Counted from the first letter of the stretch, positions 47,290 to 56,923 are shown. The stretch: DNA of 64,000 bases from Hyphomicrobiales bacterium (GCA_900470775.1 UCBZ01000008.1:1-64000); one strand, 5' to 3'. The notes: generated by a model not told the origin, from the sequence alone. A program made the numbers and translations.

Positions 47290-48024
47290 ATGCAGCCAGC
47301 CATTCGCCCCTTCAGCTTCGGCCGTGTCGCGGCAGGCTCCGTTGCGGCCCTGATGTCGATCGCGGTCGCGACGGCTGTCTTCGCCCCGCAGGATGTGCTG
47401 GCGCAGGCCCGCGCCCGTGGCGGCGCGAGCTCGCCGCTCGGCGGTCTCGGCGGCGACAGCAAGGAGCCGATCAAGATCGACGCCGACAAGCTCGACGTGC
47501 TCGACAAGGACAACCGTGCCGTGTTCAGCGGCAATGTCGTCGCTGTCCAGGGCGAGACCACCGTTCGCTGCACGATCATGACCGTGTTCTATGAGGGCCG
47601 GGGCGGGCAGGGCGCCGGAGCGGCGCGCGCCACAGCCACGTCCGCCGCCGCACCCGCAGCGACGCCGGCCACGCCCGGGGCGCCCGCCGCATCGGGCGAC
47701 AGCTCGATCAAACGCATCGAGTGCAAAGGGCCGGTCACCGTGGTCTCGAAGACGCAGGCCGCGACCTCCGACAATGCCGTGTTCGACCGCGCCAACAACC
47801 AGGTCATCATGACCGGCAATGTCGCGCTGAACGACGGCCCCAACATCACGCGCGGTGAGAAGCTGACCTACAACACCGTCACCGGCATCGCCAATGTCGA
47901 GACCAACAAGGGCGGGCGCGTCCAGGGCTTCTTCGTGCCGAACTCGACGGAAGCCGGCAAGACAGACGCCAAGACCGGCACGAAGCCTGCGACCGGCGCC
48001 AAGCCAGCGACCCCGACCAACTGA
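47290..48024 (+). CDS. lptA: LptA (OstA-like), periplasmic LPS shuttle
   Basis: LptA forms the periplasmic bridge for LPS export. The 244-residue protein has a signal peptide (to about 36) and the OstA-like beta-jellyroll, starting at IKIDADKLDVLDKDNRAVFS. The jellyroll is interrupted by an Ala/Pro/Thr-rich segment (about 114-138), absent from compact LptA proteins. The GGGA 8 bases before ATG 47290 makes this start better than GTG 47284. Confidence 0.88.
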   Translation: MQPAIRPFSFGRVAAGSVAALMSIAVATAVFAPQDVLAQARARGGASSPLGGLGGDSKEPIKIDADKLDVLDKDNRAVFSGNVVAVQGETTVRCTIMTVFYEGRGGQGAGAARATATSAAAPAATPATPGAPAASGDSSIKRIECKGPVTVVSKTQAATSDNAVFDRANNQVIMTGNVALNDGPNITRGEKLTYNTVTGIANVETNKGGRVQGFFVPNSTEAGKTDAKTGTKPATGAKPATPTN

Positions 48025-48030
48025 GCCGGC

Positions 48031-48061
48031 CCTGGCCCGCGCCTACCCGGCGCGGGCCAGG
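48031..48061 (+). promoter_or_regulatory. Perfect hairpin between lptA and lptB
   Basis: CCTGGCCCGCGCC and GGCGCGGGCCAGG form a 13-bp stem with a 5-base loop (TACCC), 6 bases after the lptA stop and 51 bases before the lptB start. There is no T run, so it is more likely a processing/stability element or a partial terminator than a full terminator. Confidence 0.6.
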
Positions 48062-48112
48062 CATCCGCAACTCCCAGACCAGGCGCAGTCCCTCGCAGTG
48101 ACGATTTCCCAC

Positions 48113-48982
48113 ATGCCGCAATTCGACATGGCGCCCATCCGCGAGGCGTCGCCGACCCATCGGCGCAGCGCAGGGGTGTTCCGGCGCCTGTTCGGCCGCT
48201 TCGGTGGCAGTGAAAACGTGGTCGGCATCGGCGCCTCGGAAGCTGCGGCGATCGGCGGCGCCGGCATCCTCGCGGTCAGCGGTCTGCGCAAGAGCTATGG
48301 TGGCCGCATGGTCGTCAGCGATGCGAGCCTGCATCTGCGCCAGGGCGAGGCCGTCGGCCTGCTCGGCCCCAATGGCGCCGGCAAGACCACGATTTTCTAT
48401 ATGATCACCGGCCTCGTCGCCGCAGATCTCGGCACGATCTCGCTGGAAGGCCACGACATCACGCAGCTGCCGATGTACCAGCGCGCGCGGCTGGGCATCG
48501 GTTACCTGCCGCAGGAGGCCTCGATCTTTCGCGGCCTGAGCGTCGAGGACAACATCCGCGCCGTCCTCGAGGTGGTCGAGCCGAACCGGAAAGCCCGCGA
48601 CCGGCAGCTCGATACGCTGCTGGAAGAGTTCAACATCGCGCGCCTGCGCAAGGCGCCCTCGATTGCGCTATCGGGCGGCGAGCGGCGGCGTTGCGAGATC
48701 GCCCGCGCGCTTGCCGGCAAGCCCTCCTTCATCCTGCTCGACGAGCCCTTCGCCGGCATCGATCCGATCGCGGTCGGCGACATCCAGGCGCTGGTGCGGC
48801 AGCTGACCGATCGTGGCATCGGCGTCCTGATCACCGATCACAACGTCCGCGAGACGCTGGGCTTGGTCGATCGCGCCTACATCATCCATTCGGGCCGCGT
48901 GCTGACCGAGGGCTCGCCGGCCGAGATCATCGCAAACCCGGACGTGCGCCGCGTCTATCTGGGCGAGGATTTCCGGCTTTAG
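48113..48982 (+). CDS. lptB: LptB, LPS export ATPase, with N-terminal extension
   Basis: LptB powers LPS extraction with LptF and LptG. Walker A is LLGPNGAGKTT, the signature LSGGERRRCEIARAL, Walker B ILLDEPFAGIDP and the switch His in ITDHNVRE. The ABC domain starts at ILAVSGLRKSY, about 55 residues into the protein; before it lies an extension with a basic, aromatic stretch (GVFRRLFGRFGGS) that could be amphipathic. ATG 48113 is used; GTG 48098 is possible and no strong ribosome binding site is seen. Confidence 0.93.
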   Translation: MPQFDMAPIREASPTHRRSAGVFRRLFGRFGGSENVVGIGASEAAAIGGAGILAVSGLRKSYGGRMVVSDASLHLRQGEAVGLLGPNGAGKTTIFYMITGLVAADLGTISLEGHDITQLPMYQRARLGIGYLPQEASIFRGLSVEDNIRAVLEVVEPNRKARDRQLDTLLEEFNIARLRKAPSIALSGGERRRCEIARALAGKPSFILLDEPFAGIDPIAVGDIQALVRQLTDRGIGVLITDHNVRETLGLVDRAYIIHSGRVLTEGSPAEIIANPDVRRVYLGEDFRL

Positions 48983-48993
48983 GGCCAGTTCCC

Positions 48994-49030
48994 TGCGGCT
49001 TCGCCGCTGTCATCCCGGCGAAAGTCTAAA
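48994..49030. repeat. REP-like remnant after lptB
   Basis: The sequence GCGGCTTCGCCGCTGTCATCCCGGCGAAAGTCT contains the GTCATCCCGG end of the repeats near 30.4 and 32 kb but lacks the other half. It is a truncated copy, in the 270-base region between lptB and rpoN. Confidence 0.5.
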
Positions 49031-49165
49031 AGGAGGGCTGGGCTGGCGGTCGTTAACGGCTGCTGTGGTGCAGCGGCGGGCCTCGCTAATAGCGAATTCC
49101 AAACCTGCCATTTTGCGCTCATGTTGCAGTGCACGATTTTCCGTGCTCAATCATGAGGCAAGGCT

Positions 49166-49194
49166 TTGACGCGCCGGCCAGACGGCGCTAGTCT
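49166..49194 (+). promoter_or_regulatory. Putative rpoN promoter
   Basis: TTGACG (49166-49171) and TAGTCT (49189-49194) are spaced by 17 bases, about 58 bases before the rpoN start. Confidence 0.45.
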
Positions 49195-49252
49195 CCCTTC
49201 AAGCAAGAAGTGTGCCGAATTGGCGCGCTGGCATGGAAGGGTCGATGCCGCA

Positions 49253-50782
49253 ATGGCGATGATGCCGCGCATGGAGCTGCGCCAGGGCCAGTCCCTGGTG
49301 ATGACGCCGCAGCTTCTGCAGGCGATCAAGCTTCTGCAATTGTCGCATCTCGAGCTGCAGAATTTCGTCGAGGGCGAACTCGAGCGCAATCCGCTGCTGG
49401 AGCGCGACGATGCCACCGACGGGCCGTTTCAGGCCAATGGCGGCGACAACGTGCATGCGGCGGATGCCGACAGCTACGATCGCGCCGAGAGTCTGAACAG
49501 CCAGGAGGGCATGGAAAACCGCCTCGGCACCGGGCTCGACAACGTCTTCCAGGGCGAGCAGCCGAGCGTGGCCAGGCTCGATACGCGCGGCGCCGACAGC
49601 CTGCCGATCATCGGCGGCGCCTATGGTGGTTCGGGCGGCTCCTTCGAGGAGGGGCCGGAGGGCTTCGAGAGCAGCCTGACGGTCGAGGCCTCGCTGCACG
49701 ACCATCTCAGCACCCAGCTAGACCTTGCGGTCAATGATCCGGCCGACCGCTTGATCGGCCGCCATCTCATCGATGCGGTCGATGATTCCGGCTATCTAGG
49801 CGAGGCGCTGCCCGACATCGCCGAGCGGCTGGGCGTCTCGATTGCCCGTGTCGAAGGCGTCCTGCGTATCGTCCAGAGCTTCGATCCGTCAGGGGTGGCG
49901 GCACGCGACGTCTGTGAATGCCTCTCGATCCAGCTGCGCGATCGCGACCGCTTCGACCCCGCCATGCAGGTGCTCGTCGCCAATCTTCACCTCGTCGCCA
50001 AGCGCGATTTCGCTGCGTTGAAGCGCCTCTGCGGCGTCGATGACGAGGACATCGCCGACATGGTCGCCGAGATCCGGCGGCTCGATCCCAAGCCCGGACG
50101 CGGCTTCGGCGGCTCGACGGCCGAGACGGTGGTGCCCGACGTCTTCATCCGCGCCGCGCCCGATGGCTCCTGGCTGGTCGATCTGAACCCCGACACGCTA
50201 CCGCGTGTGCTGATCAACCAGACCTATCACGCCAAGGTCTCGAAGGCCGCCCGCAAGGACGAGGACAAGGCCTTCATCGCCGAATGCCTGCAGACGGCAA
50301 ACTGGTTGACGCGGTCGCTGGAGCAGCGCGCCCGCACCATCCTCAAGGTCGCCAGCGAGATCGTGCGCCAGCAGGACGGCTTCTTCGCCCATGGCGTCGA
50401 GCATCTGCGGCCGCTGAACCTCAAGACGGTCGCCGACGCCATCGGCATGCATGAATCGACCGTCTCACGCGTCACCTCGAACAAATACCTGATCTGCTCG
50501 CGCGGCGTCTTCGAGATGAAGTATTTCTTCTCGGCCGCGATCGCCGCCACCGGCTATGGCGAGGCCCATTCGGCCGAAGCCGTGCGCTTCCGTATCAGGC
50601 AGATGATCGACGACGAGGCGCCGGCCGACGTCCTCTCCGACGACGCGATCGTGGCGCGGCTGAAAGCCGGCGGCATCGACATCGCCCGCCGGACCGTCGC
50701 CAAATACCGCGAATCCCTACGGATTCCCTCCTCCATGGAGCGGCGCCGCGAGAAGGTTGCGATGGCGATGGGCAGCCGCTGA
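49253..50782 (+). CDS. rpoN: RNA polymerase sigma-54 factor
   Basis: Sigma-54 directs RNA polymerase to -24/-12 promoters of nitrogen and other genes, needing enhancer ATPases. The 509-residue protein has region I (MELRQGQSLVMTPQLLQAIK, which binds activators), an acidic region II, the core-binding region, and the RpoN box ARRTVAKYRE at residues 478-487 that reads the -24 element. ATG 49253 (MAMMPRMEL) is used; the frame is open to 49166. hpf and ptsN follow. Confidence 0.97.
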   Translation: MAMMPRMELRQGQSLVMTPQLLQAIKLLQLSHLELQNFVEGELERNPLLERDDATDGPFQANGGDNVHAADADSYDRAESLNSQEGMENRLGTGLDNVFQGEQPSVARLDTRGADSLPIIGGAYGGSGGSFEEGPEGFESSLTVEASLHDHLSTQLDLAVNDPADRLIGRHLIDAVDDSGYLGEALPDIAERLGVSIARVEGVLRIVQSFDPSGVAARDVCECLSIQLRDRDRFDPAMQVLVANLHLVAKRDFAALKRLCGVDDEDIADMVAEIRRLDPKPGRGFGGSTAETVVPDVFIRAAPDGSWLVDLNPDTLPRVLINQTYHAKVSKAARKDEDKAFIAECLQTANWLTRSLEQRARTILKVASEIVRQQDGFFAHGVEHLRPLNLKTVADAIGMHESTVSRVTSNKYLICSRGVFEMKYFFSAAIAATGYGEAHSAEAVRFRIRQMIDDEAPADVLSDDAIVARLKAGGIDIARRTVAKYRESLRIPSSMERRREKVAMAMGSR

Positions 50783-50834
50783 GGCATTTTGTTCCGAAGG
50801 TTCGGTGCATGGATGCCATGTCGGCCCCGCTGCA

Positions 50835-50863
50835 TTGACATCGCGGACTCACGGTCCTTAGCT
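50835..50863 (+). promoter_or_regulatory. Putative hpf promoter
   Basis: TTGACA (50835-50840) and TTAGCT (50858-50863), spacing 17, in the 131-base gap between rpoN and hpf. This would let hpf be transcribed independently of rpoN. Confidence 0.5.
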
Positions 50864-50913
50864 CCCATGGATGGCCGATCTCCTGGCCATGGCTAAACAA
50901 GGGGAAGCACTCC

Positions 50914-51501
50914 ATGAGCTTGCGAATCTCCGGCAAGAATCTCGATGTCGGCGAGGCCCTGCGCGGCCAGGCCGAGGCCCGCGTGGCTGCCGCTCTCAGC
51001 AAATATTACGAGGGTGGCTATCAGGGCCACGTCACGGTCGGAAAGGACGGCACTGCCTTCAAGACGGACGGCGTGCTGCATCTGTCCTCGGGAATCACGC
51101 TCGAAGCCTCAGGCACGGCGCATGACGCTTATGCCAGCCTCGACAAGATGGCTGAACGTATCGAGAAGCGCCTGCGTCGCTACAAGCGACGCCTCAAGGA
51201 TCGCTCCGCGCAGACCAATGGCCGCGAGCCCGGCGTCGAAATCCCCAGCTATGTGATTGCGGCTCCCGATGAGGAAATCGAGGAGATCGAGCTCGACGGA
51301 GCCGGCGACAACCCCGTGATCGTCGCCGAATCGACCAAATCCCTGCATGTCATGACGGTCGGCGACGCCGTTGCGGAGCTCGACCTGACCGGTGCGCCGG
51401 TGATCATCTTCCGCCATGCTGGCAATGGCAGGACGAACGTCGTATACCGCCGCCGCGACGGCAATATCGGCTGGATCGATCCGCCGTCCGCATTGTCGTA
51501 G
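50914..51501 (+). CDS. hpf: Long-form ribosome hibernation promoting factor
   Basis: HPF binds the 30S decoding region in stationary phase. The N-terminal HPF domain (about 1-98) has the basic helix RIEKRLRRYKRRLKDR, and after a linker the C-terminal dimerisation domain begins VIVAESTKSLHVMT and ends with NVVYRRRDGNIGWIDP, so this is the long form that makes 100S ribosome dimers. It follows rpoN, as in many Gram-negatives. Confidence 0.95.
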   Translation: MSLRISGKNLDVGEALRGQAEARVAAALSKYYEGGYQGHVTVGKDGTAFKTDGVLHLSSGITLEASGTAHDAYASLDKMAERIEKRLRRYKRRLKDRSAQTNGREPGVEIPSYVIAAPDEEIEEIELDGAGDNPVIVAESTKSLHVMTVGDAVAELDLTGAPVIIFRHAGNGRTNVVYRRRDGNIGWIDPPSALS

Positions 51502-51574
51502 GTCTGGCGGGCGACCGCGCGACCCCCGAACCTGACCCTGCCGCAAGCCTCTTCGATCGCGGCATGGGACATGC

Positions 51575-52048
51575 ATGGACTGGCGCATGACGCTGATTGA
51601 TCTCCTGACACCTGCAGCGGTGATTTCGCCGCTGCGGGCCAATGGCAAGAAGCAGGCGCTGCAGGAACTGGCGCAGCATGCGGCGCGTGTCGCCGGCCTG
51701 CCTGAACGAGATCTCTATGAGGCGCTGCTTCAGCGTGAGCGCCTGGGCTCGACCGGCATCGGCGATGGCATCGCTATCCCGCATGGCCGCATGCCGGGTA
51801 TCGATCGGCTGATCGGGCTGTTTGCCCGTGCCGAGAAACCGATCGACTTCGAGGCGCTCGACGGCCAGCCGGTCGACATCATCTTCGTGCTGATCGCGCC
51901 AGAAGGCGCCGGTGCCGACCATCTCAAGGCACTGGCCCGCGTCGCCCGCGTGCTGCGCAACCAGGCGGTGCTCGAACAGGTCCGCAGCATTCGCGATCCC
52001 GCGGCGATCTATGCGATCCTGGCAGAGACGGCCGCCAAGGCGGCGTAA
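51575..52048 (+). CDS. ptsN: PtsN, nitrogen-PTS EIIA protein
   Basis: EIIA-Ntr takes phosphate from NPr and regulates potassium and stress responses. The 157-residue protein has the phosphorylated His70 in IAIPHGRMPG. GGGA precedes ATG 51575; ATG 51587 is also possible. With rpoN and hpf it forms the standard nitrogen/stationary-phase block. Confidence 0.95.
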   Translation: MDWRMTLIDLLTPAAVISPLRANGKKQALQELAQHAARVAGLPERDLYEALLQRERLGSTGIGDGIAIPHGRMPGIDRLIGLFARAEKPIDFEALDGQPVDIIFVLIAPEGAGADHLKALARVARVLRNQAVLEQVRSIRDPAAIYAILAETAAKAA

Positions 52049-52223
52049 GCGCAGCGCGACCGCGCGCGATGTGCCGGGCGCGCGGCTGGCCGAGCCCCTC
52101 GCAATCTCCCGCACTCTCGCGCTCTCTTGCATTTGACCAGATCGCAACATCGTCTATTCGATCCGGCGATCCTTCCTGGTGCAGCGCACCGAGGGACCGC
52201 CGTTCAATGCCGGAGTGCCGCCG

Positions 52224-53836
<1,613 letters not shown>

Positions 53837-53840
<4 letters not shown>

Positions 53841-54169
53841 GGGGCATCGCACTTTTGGGCCTCGCACTCGCCCTGGTCCCGGTTTCCGAAGCGGCCTACG
53901 CCCAGAACCGGCCGGCAACCTGTTCGCGCGACCTCTTCCAGAACGAGGGCGCGCTACGCCGGCAGCAGACGCGGCTCGCTGGCGTGGCGAATGCCGATCT
54001 GGCGACCCAATGTCGGACATGGCGCGAGCATGTCGGCTTCCTGCAGAGTTCGCGCGCCGTCTTTGCGACCTGCCAGAGCGGCGCCCAGCGCGAGCAGAAT
54101 GTCGCCATGATGGATTCCGAACTGGCAGATTACCGCGTCCTGCTCTCCAGCCGCTGCGGCAAGCGCTGA
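53837..54169 (+). CDS. Small secreted protein, unknown
   Basis: A 110-residue product with a signal peptide ([20 protein letters not shown], then Tyr-Ala-Gln). The mature part is helical, basic and carries four cysteines in regions ATCSRD, TQCRTW, ATCQSG and SRCGKR. I do not recognise the family. Its ATG overlaps the fumarase stop (ATGA), so it is translated with fumarase, but a functional link is not implied. Confidence 0.7.
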
Positions 54170-54204
54170 ACGCCATTGGCCGAGAACCCGCGAGAAGGAC
54201 CCCG

Positions 54205-54861
54205 ATGACCGAACAGCCCCAGCCGCCGCTCCAGATTGCCGTCGTGCCGGTGACAGCGTTCCAGCAGAATTGCTCGATCATCTGGTGCACGAAGACGATG
54301 CAGGCGGCGATCGTCGATCCCGGCGGCGATGTTCCGATCATTCTCGGCGCGCTCAAGGAGATCGGCGTGACGCCGGCCGCGATCTGGCTGACCCATGGCC
54401 ATCTCGACCATGCCGGCGGTGCGACCGAACTGTCGGAGACGCTGTCGATCCCGGTGATCGGGCCGCATGAGGCCGACAAGTTCCTGCTCGACGATCTGCC
54501 GACCTCGGGGCTGCGCTTCGACATCCTCGACATGAAGGCGGTGACGCCGACGCGCTGGCTCGCCGAGGGCGACGAGATCTCGATCGGGGAGGTCGGCTTC
54601 TCCGTCCAGCATGTGCCCGGCCATACGCCAGGCCACGTCACCTTCTTCCAGAAGGATCTGCGCTTCCTGCTCGCGGGCGACACGGTCTTCGCCGGCTCGG
54701 TCGGCCGCACTGATTTTCCCTATGGCAGCCACGAGACGCTGATCGCCGGCATCAAGGCCAAGCTTCTGCCGCTTGGCGACGATGTGCAGTTCCTGCCCGG
54801 GCATGGGCCGGCGAGCACGCTGGGCGAGGAGCGGCTCAACAACCAGTTCCTGCTGGACTGA
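54205..54861 (+). CDS. MBL-fold metallohydrolase (glyoxalase II-like)
   Basis: A 218-residue metallo-beta-lactamase-fold hydrolase: HxHxDH at residues 64-69 (THGHLDHAGG), the next His in VQHVPGHTPGH, the bridging Asp in FLLAGDTVFAG and the last His in LPGHGPAST. It is YcbL/glyoxalase II-like; the substrate is uncertain. It has AAGGA 7 bases before the ATG. Confidence 0.92.
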   Translation: MTEQPQPPLQIAVVPVTAFQQNCSIIWCTKTMQAAIVDPGGDVPIILGALKEIGVTPAAIWLTHGHLDHAGGATELSETLSIPVIGPHEADKFLLDDLPTSGLRFDILDMKAVTPTRWLAEGDEISIGEVGFSVQHVPGHTPGHVTFFQKDLRFLLAGDTVFAGSVGRTDFPYGSHETLIAGIKAKLLPLGDDVQFLPGHGPASTLGEERLNNQFLLD

Positions 54862-54893
54862 TCGCGCCTTCAGCCGACATGTCGCGGCGAGGG

Positions 54894-55238
54894 TCATCCC
54901 GCCGCGAACTGGTCCCAGGCGCGTAACGCATCGGCGGCGTACATCAAGGCCGGGCCGCCGCCCATATAGACGGCCATCGCCGCGACTTCGGCAACCTCGG
55001 CACGTGTCGCGCCCAGCCCCGTCAGAGCCTTGGCGTGAAAGCCGATGCAGCCGTCGCAGCGCTGCGTGATCCCGATCGCGAGAGCGATCAGTTCCTTGGT
55101 CTTCCTGTCGAGCTGGCCGTCGGCGCCGGCTGCCTTCGCCAGGGCATGGAACCCCTGCATCGCGTCCGGTGCGAGTTTTCGGAGTTCGCCCGTATAGGCC
55201 GAAATGTCTCGCGTGATCTCGCGGTAGTCCTTCGTCAT
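54894..55238 (-). CDS. Carboxymuconolactone decarboxylase family, AhpD-like
   Basis: A 114-residue helical protein with the AhpD-type redox motif: Glu49, Cys61, Cys64 and His68 (CDGCIGFH). Such proteins act as alkylhydroperoxidase or thiol-disulfide partners. It diverges from the ArsR/rhodanese operon and shares its operator-like region, so joint control by that ArsR regulator is likely. Confidence 0.9.
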   Translation of the reverse strand: MTKDYREITRDISAYTGELRKLAPDAMQGFHALAKAAGADGQLDRKTKELIALAIGITQRCDGCIGFHAKALTGLGATRAEVAEVAAMAVYMGGGPALMYAADALRAWDQFAAG

Positions 55239-55257
55239 GACGGTTCCTTCCTGGACG

Positions 55258-55305
55258 CTTTACAATTCATAGAATCATGATATTAGAAAAACATGTAATG
55301 TAAAG
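55258..55305. promoter_or_regulatory. AT-rich dyad in the AhpD/ArsR divergent region
   Basis: The gap of 77 bases is unusually AT-rich. CTTTACAATTCAT (from 55258) and ATGTAATGTAAAG (to 55305) form an imperfect 13-base inverted repeat, with the outer seven bases perfect. A smaller palindrome ATTC-ATA-GAAT is at 55265-55275. The position fits the binding site of the ArsR protein. Confidence 0.5.
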
Positions 55306-55315
55306 AGGGATCGCA

Positions 55316-55624
55316 ATGGACCTGACCGAAGCGATGTCCGGGCAGGCGACCGAGGTGGCGGATTTTCTCAAGGGGTTGGCGAGCCCGCACCGGCTGCTCA
55401 TCCTGTGCGCGTTGTCGAAAGGCGAGCGCAGCGTCTCGGATCTGATCGCGCAAACCGGCATTGCACAGACATCGATGTCGCAGCATCTCGCCAAGTTGAA
55501 GGCCGAGAAGATCGTCGACTTCCGCCGGGAGCATCGTGTGCTGAAGTACTACATCGACCATCCCGCCGTGATGGAAATCATGGCGGTTCTATACGTTCAC
55601 TTTTGCGGGAAGGCTTCAACGTGA
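55316..55624 (+). CDS. ArsR-family repressor with SqrR/YgaV-like dithiol
   Basis: A 102-residue winged-helix regulator. Two cysteines, Cys31 (LILCALSKG) and Cys97 (VHFCGKAST), are 66 residues apart, the same spacing as Cys41 and Cys107 in the persulfide sensor SqrR, and are placed in the same first and last helices. It therefore most likely senses sulfide/persulfide as BigR, SqrR and YgaV do, rather than metal (no metal-type Cys motif). A rhodanese gene follows with a 4-base overlap. Confidence 0.85.
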   Translation: MDLTEAMSGQATEVADFLKGLASPHRLLILCALSKGERSVSDLIAQTGIAQTSMSQHLAKLKAEKIVDFRREHRVLKYYIDHPAVMEIMAVLYVHFCGKAST

Positions 55625-56157
55625 CGCAGACGATAGAGGCGCGGCTGGCCGCGCAATGGCTGGCGGCGGGCGAGGCCGTGCTGGTCGATGTCCGCGACCC
55701 TGACGAGTTTAAGGGGGAGCACATCGCCTGTGCTATGTCGGTGCCGCTCGACGCCGTGCCGGGCGTGTTCTCCAGCCCGCAAGCTTGCACTGGCCGCAAG
55801 GTGATTTTCCAGTGCCAGAAAGGCGCGCGCGGCGAGAAGGCCTGCACCATGACCGGCAACGCGGCGGGGCGCGAAGTCTATAATCTCGACGGTGGGATCG
55901 AGGGCTGGAAGGCGGCTGGCCTTCCTGTCGTCCGCTCAGGCGGCGGTGCGCCGTCGCTCTTCCGGCAGGTGCAGGTCGGGGTCGGCGCCTTCGTGCTCCT
56001 GGCCGTGCTTGCCGGCTTCTCGGGCTGGCGCCCTGGCTTCGCGCTGGCCGGATTCTTCGGGGCTATGCTGATCTTCGCGGGCGTCACAGGCTGGTGCGGG
56101 CTGGGGCTGCTGTTATCGCGGATGCCCTGGAACAGATCCGGCCGGTCGGCGGCGTGA
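55621..56157 (+). CDS. Membrane-anchored rhodanese (YgaP-like)
   Basis: A 178-residue protein: a rhodanese domain (about 1-112, active-site Cys65 in FQCQKGARGEKAC, giving a persulfide) followed by two membrane helices (DUF2892, about 128-172). E. coli YgaP has the same layout and lies next to the sensor YgaV. The GTG start overlaps the regulator stop (GTGA), so the two genes are coupled. It likely detoxifies or transfers sulfur at the membrane. Confidence 0.9.
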   Translation: MTQTIEARLAAQWLAAGEAVLVDVRDPDEFKGEHIACAMSVPLDAVPGVFSSPQACTGRKVIFQCQKGARGEKACTMTGNAAGREVYNLDGGIEGWKAAGLPVVRSGGGAPSLFRQVQVGVGAFVLLAVLAGFSGWRPGFALAGFFGAMLIFAGVTGWCGLGLLLSRMPWNRSGRSAA

Positions 56158-56162
56158 AGGCT

Positions 56163-56200
56163 GAAAACGAAAAGACCCGCAGCGGAAATCCGCTACGGGC
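56163..56200 (-). terminator. Bidirectional hairpin between rhodanese and DUF1993 genes
   Basis: CCCGCAGCGGA and TCCGCTACGGG form an 11-base stem with one mismatch; on the minus strand it is followed by TCTTTTCGTTTT, so it best serves the DUF1993 gene, and it may also end the rhodanese operon. The rest of this 208-base gap shows no convincing gene. Confidence 0.55.
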
Positions 56201-56365
56201 CCTGGAAGAACCAACGGCCATGTCCTGAACGGGTGCGCGTACATCCGGCGTCAAACGTTCGGCTCATGGCCGTCTTCTGCGGCGTTGGAGGACTTTGGAA
56301 CGTCCTCGACATCGCCGTGACGCTCATATGGGTGAGCAATGCGGCGGTTTCAAGATGGCGTCCGC

Positions 56366-56881
56366 TCAGGCGTCGAAGACACCCAGCAGAAAATCGCTCT
56401 TGCCGACGTGAATGCCGTTCTCACGCAGGATGTTGTAGGCGGTCGCAGCGTGGAAATAGAAATTCGGCAGGGCAAAGCGCGTCACATAAACCTCGCCCTT
56501 CAGCGTCACCGTCGCCGAAGGGCCGCGCGGGAAGGTGACGTCCTTGGCAAGGCCGGCATCGAGCGCCGCATCGTCGGCCGCCGCGACGAAGGCCAGAACC
56601 TTGGCGATGCGCGCCTTGAGTTCCTCGATCGTCTTTTCCTCATCGGGAAACTTCGGATTCTCGCCACCGCCGACTCGCGCCACCAGATTCTTGGCGAAGT
56701 CGCAGGCGAGCTGGACCTGCCGCGTGAACGGCAGCATGTCGGGCGCGAGCCGCGAGGACAGCAGCACGGCGGGGTCGATCTTGCGCTCGGCGGCCTGGGT
56801 CGTGGCCTTGTCGAGAATGGCGTCGAGTGCCTTGAGCGTCTGCGTGACGCCGGAGAGAACGGCGCGGGTGGTGAGCGTCAT
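56366..56881 (-). CDS. DUF1993 protein
   Basis: A 171-residue soluble helical protein of the DUF1993 family (DinB-like four-helix bundle by fold pattern). The conserved C-terminal region FYFHAATAYNILRENGIHVGKSDFLLG is clear. Its function is unknown. It lies downstream of efp on the same strand but after the efp terminator. Confidence 0.85.
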   Translation of the reverse strand: MTLTTRAVLSGVTQTLKALDAILDKATTQAAERKIDPAVLLSSRLAPDMLPFTRQVQLACDFAKNLVARVGGGENPKFPDEEKTIEELKARIAKVLAFVAAADDAALDAGLAKDVTFPRGPSATVTLKGEVYVTRFALPNFYFHAATAYNILRENGIHVGKSDFLLGVFDA

Positions 56882-56893
56882 GGGGCTATCCTC

Positions 56894-56923
56894 GAAAAAC
56901 GAAAACGGGCCCGGAGGGGCCCG
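56894..56923 (-). terminator. Rho-independent terminator of efp
   Basis: On the minus strand CGGGCCC-CTCC-GGGCCCG forms a 7-bp GC stem followed by TTTTCGTTTTT. It starts 66 bases after the efp stop. Confidence 0.88.

Noticed and set aside
56266..56538. Plus-strand frame with a hydrophobic start after the rhodanese gene
   Set aside because: It runs into the DUF1993 gene as an Arg-rich antisense shadow and has no convincing ribosome binding site.
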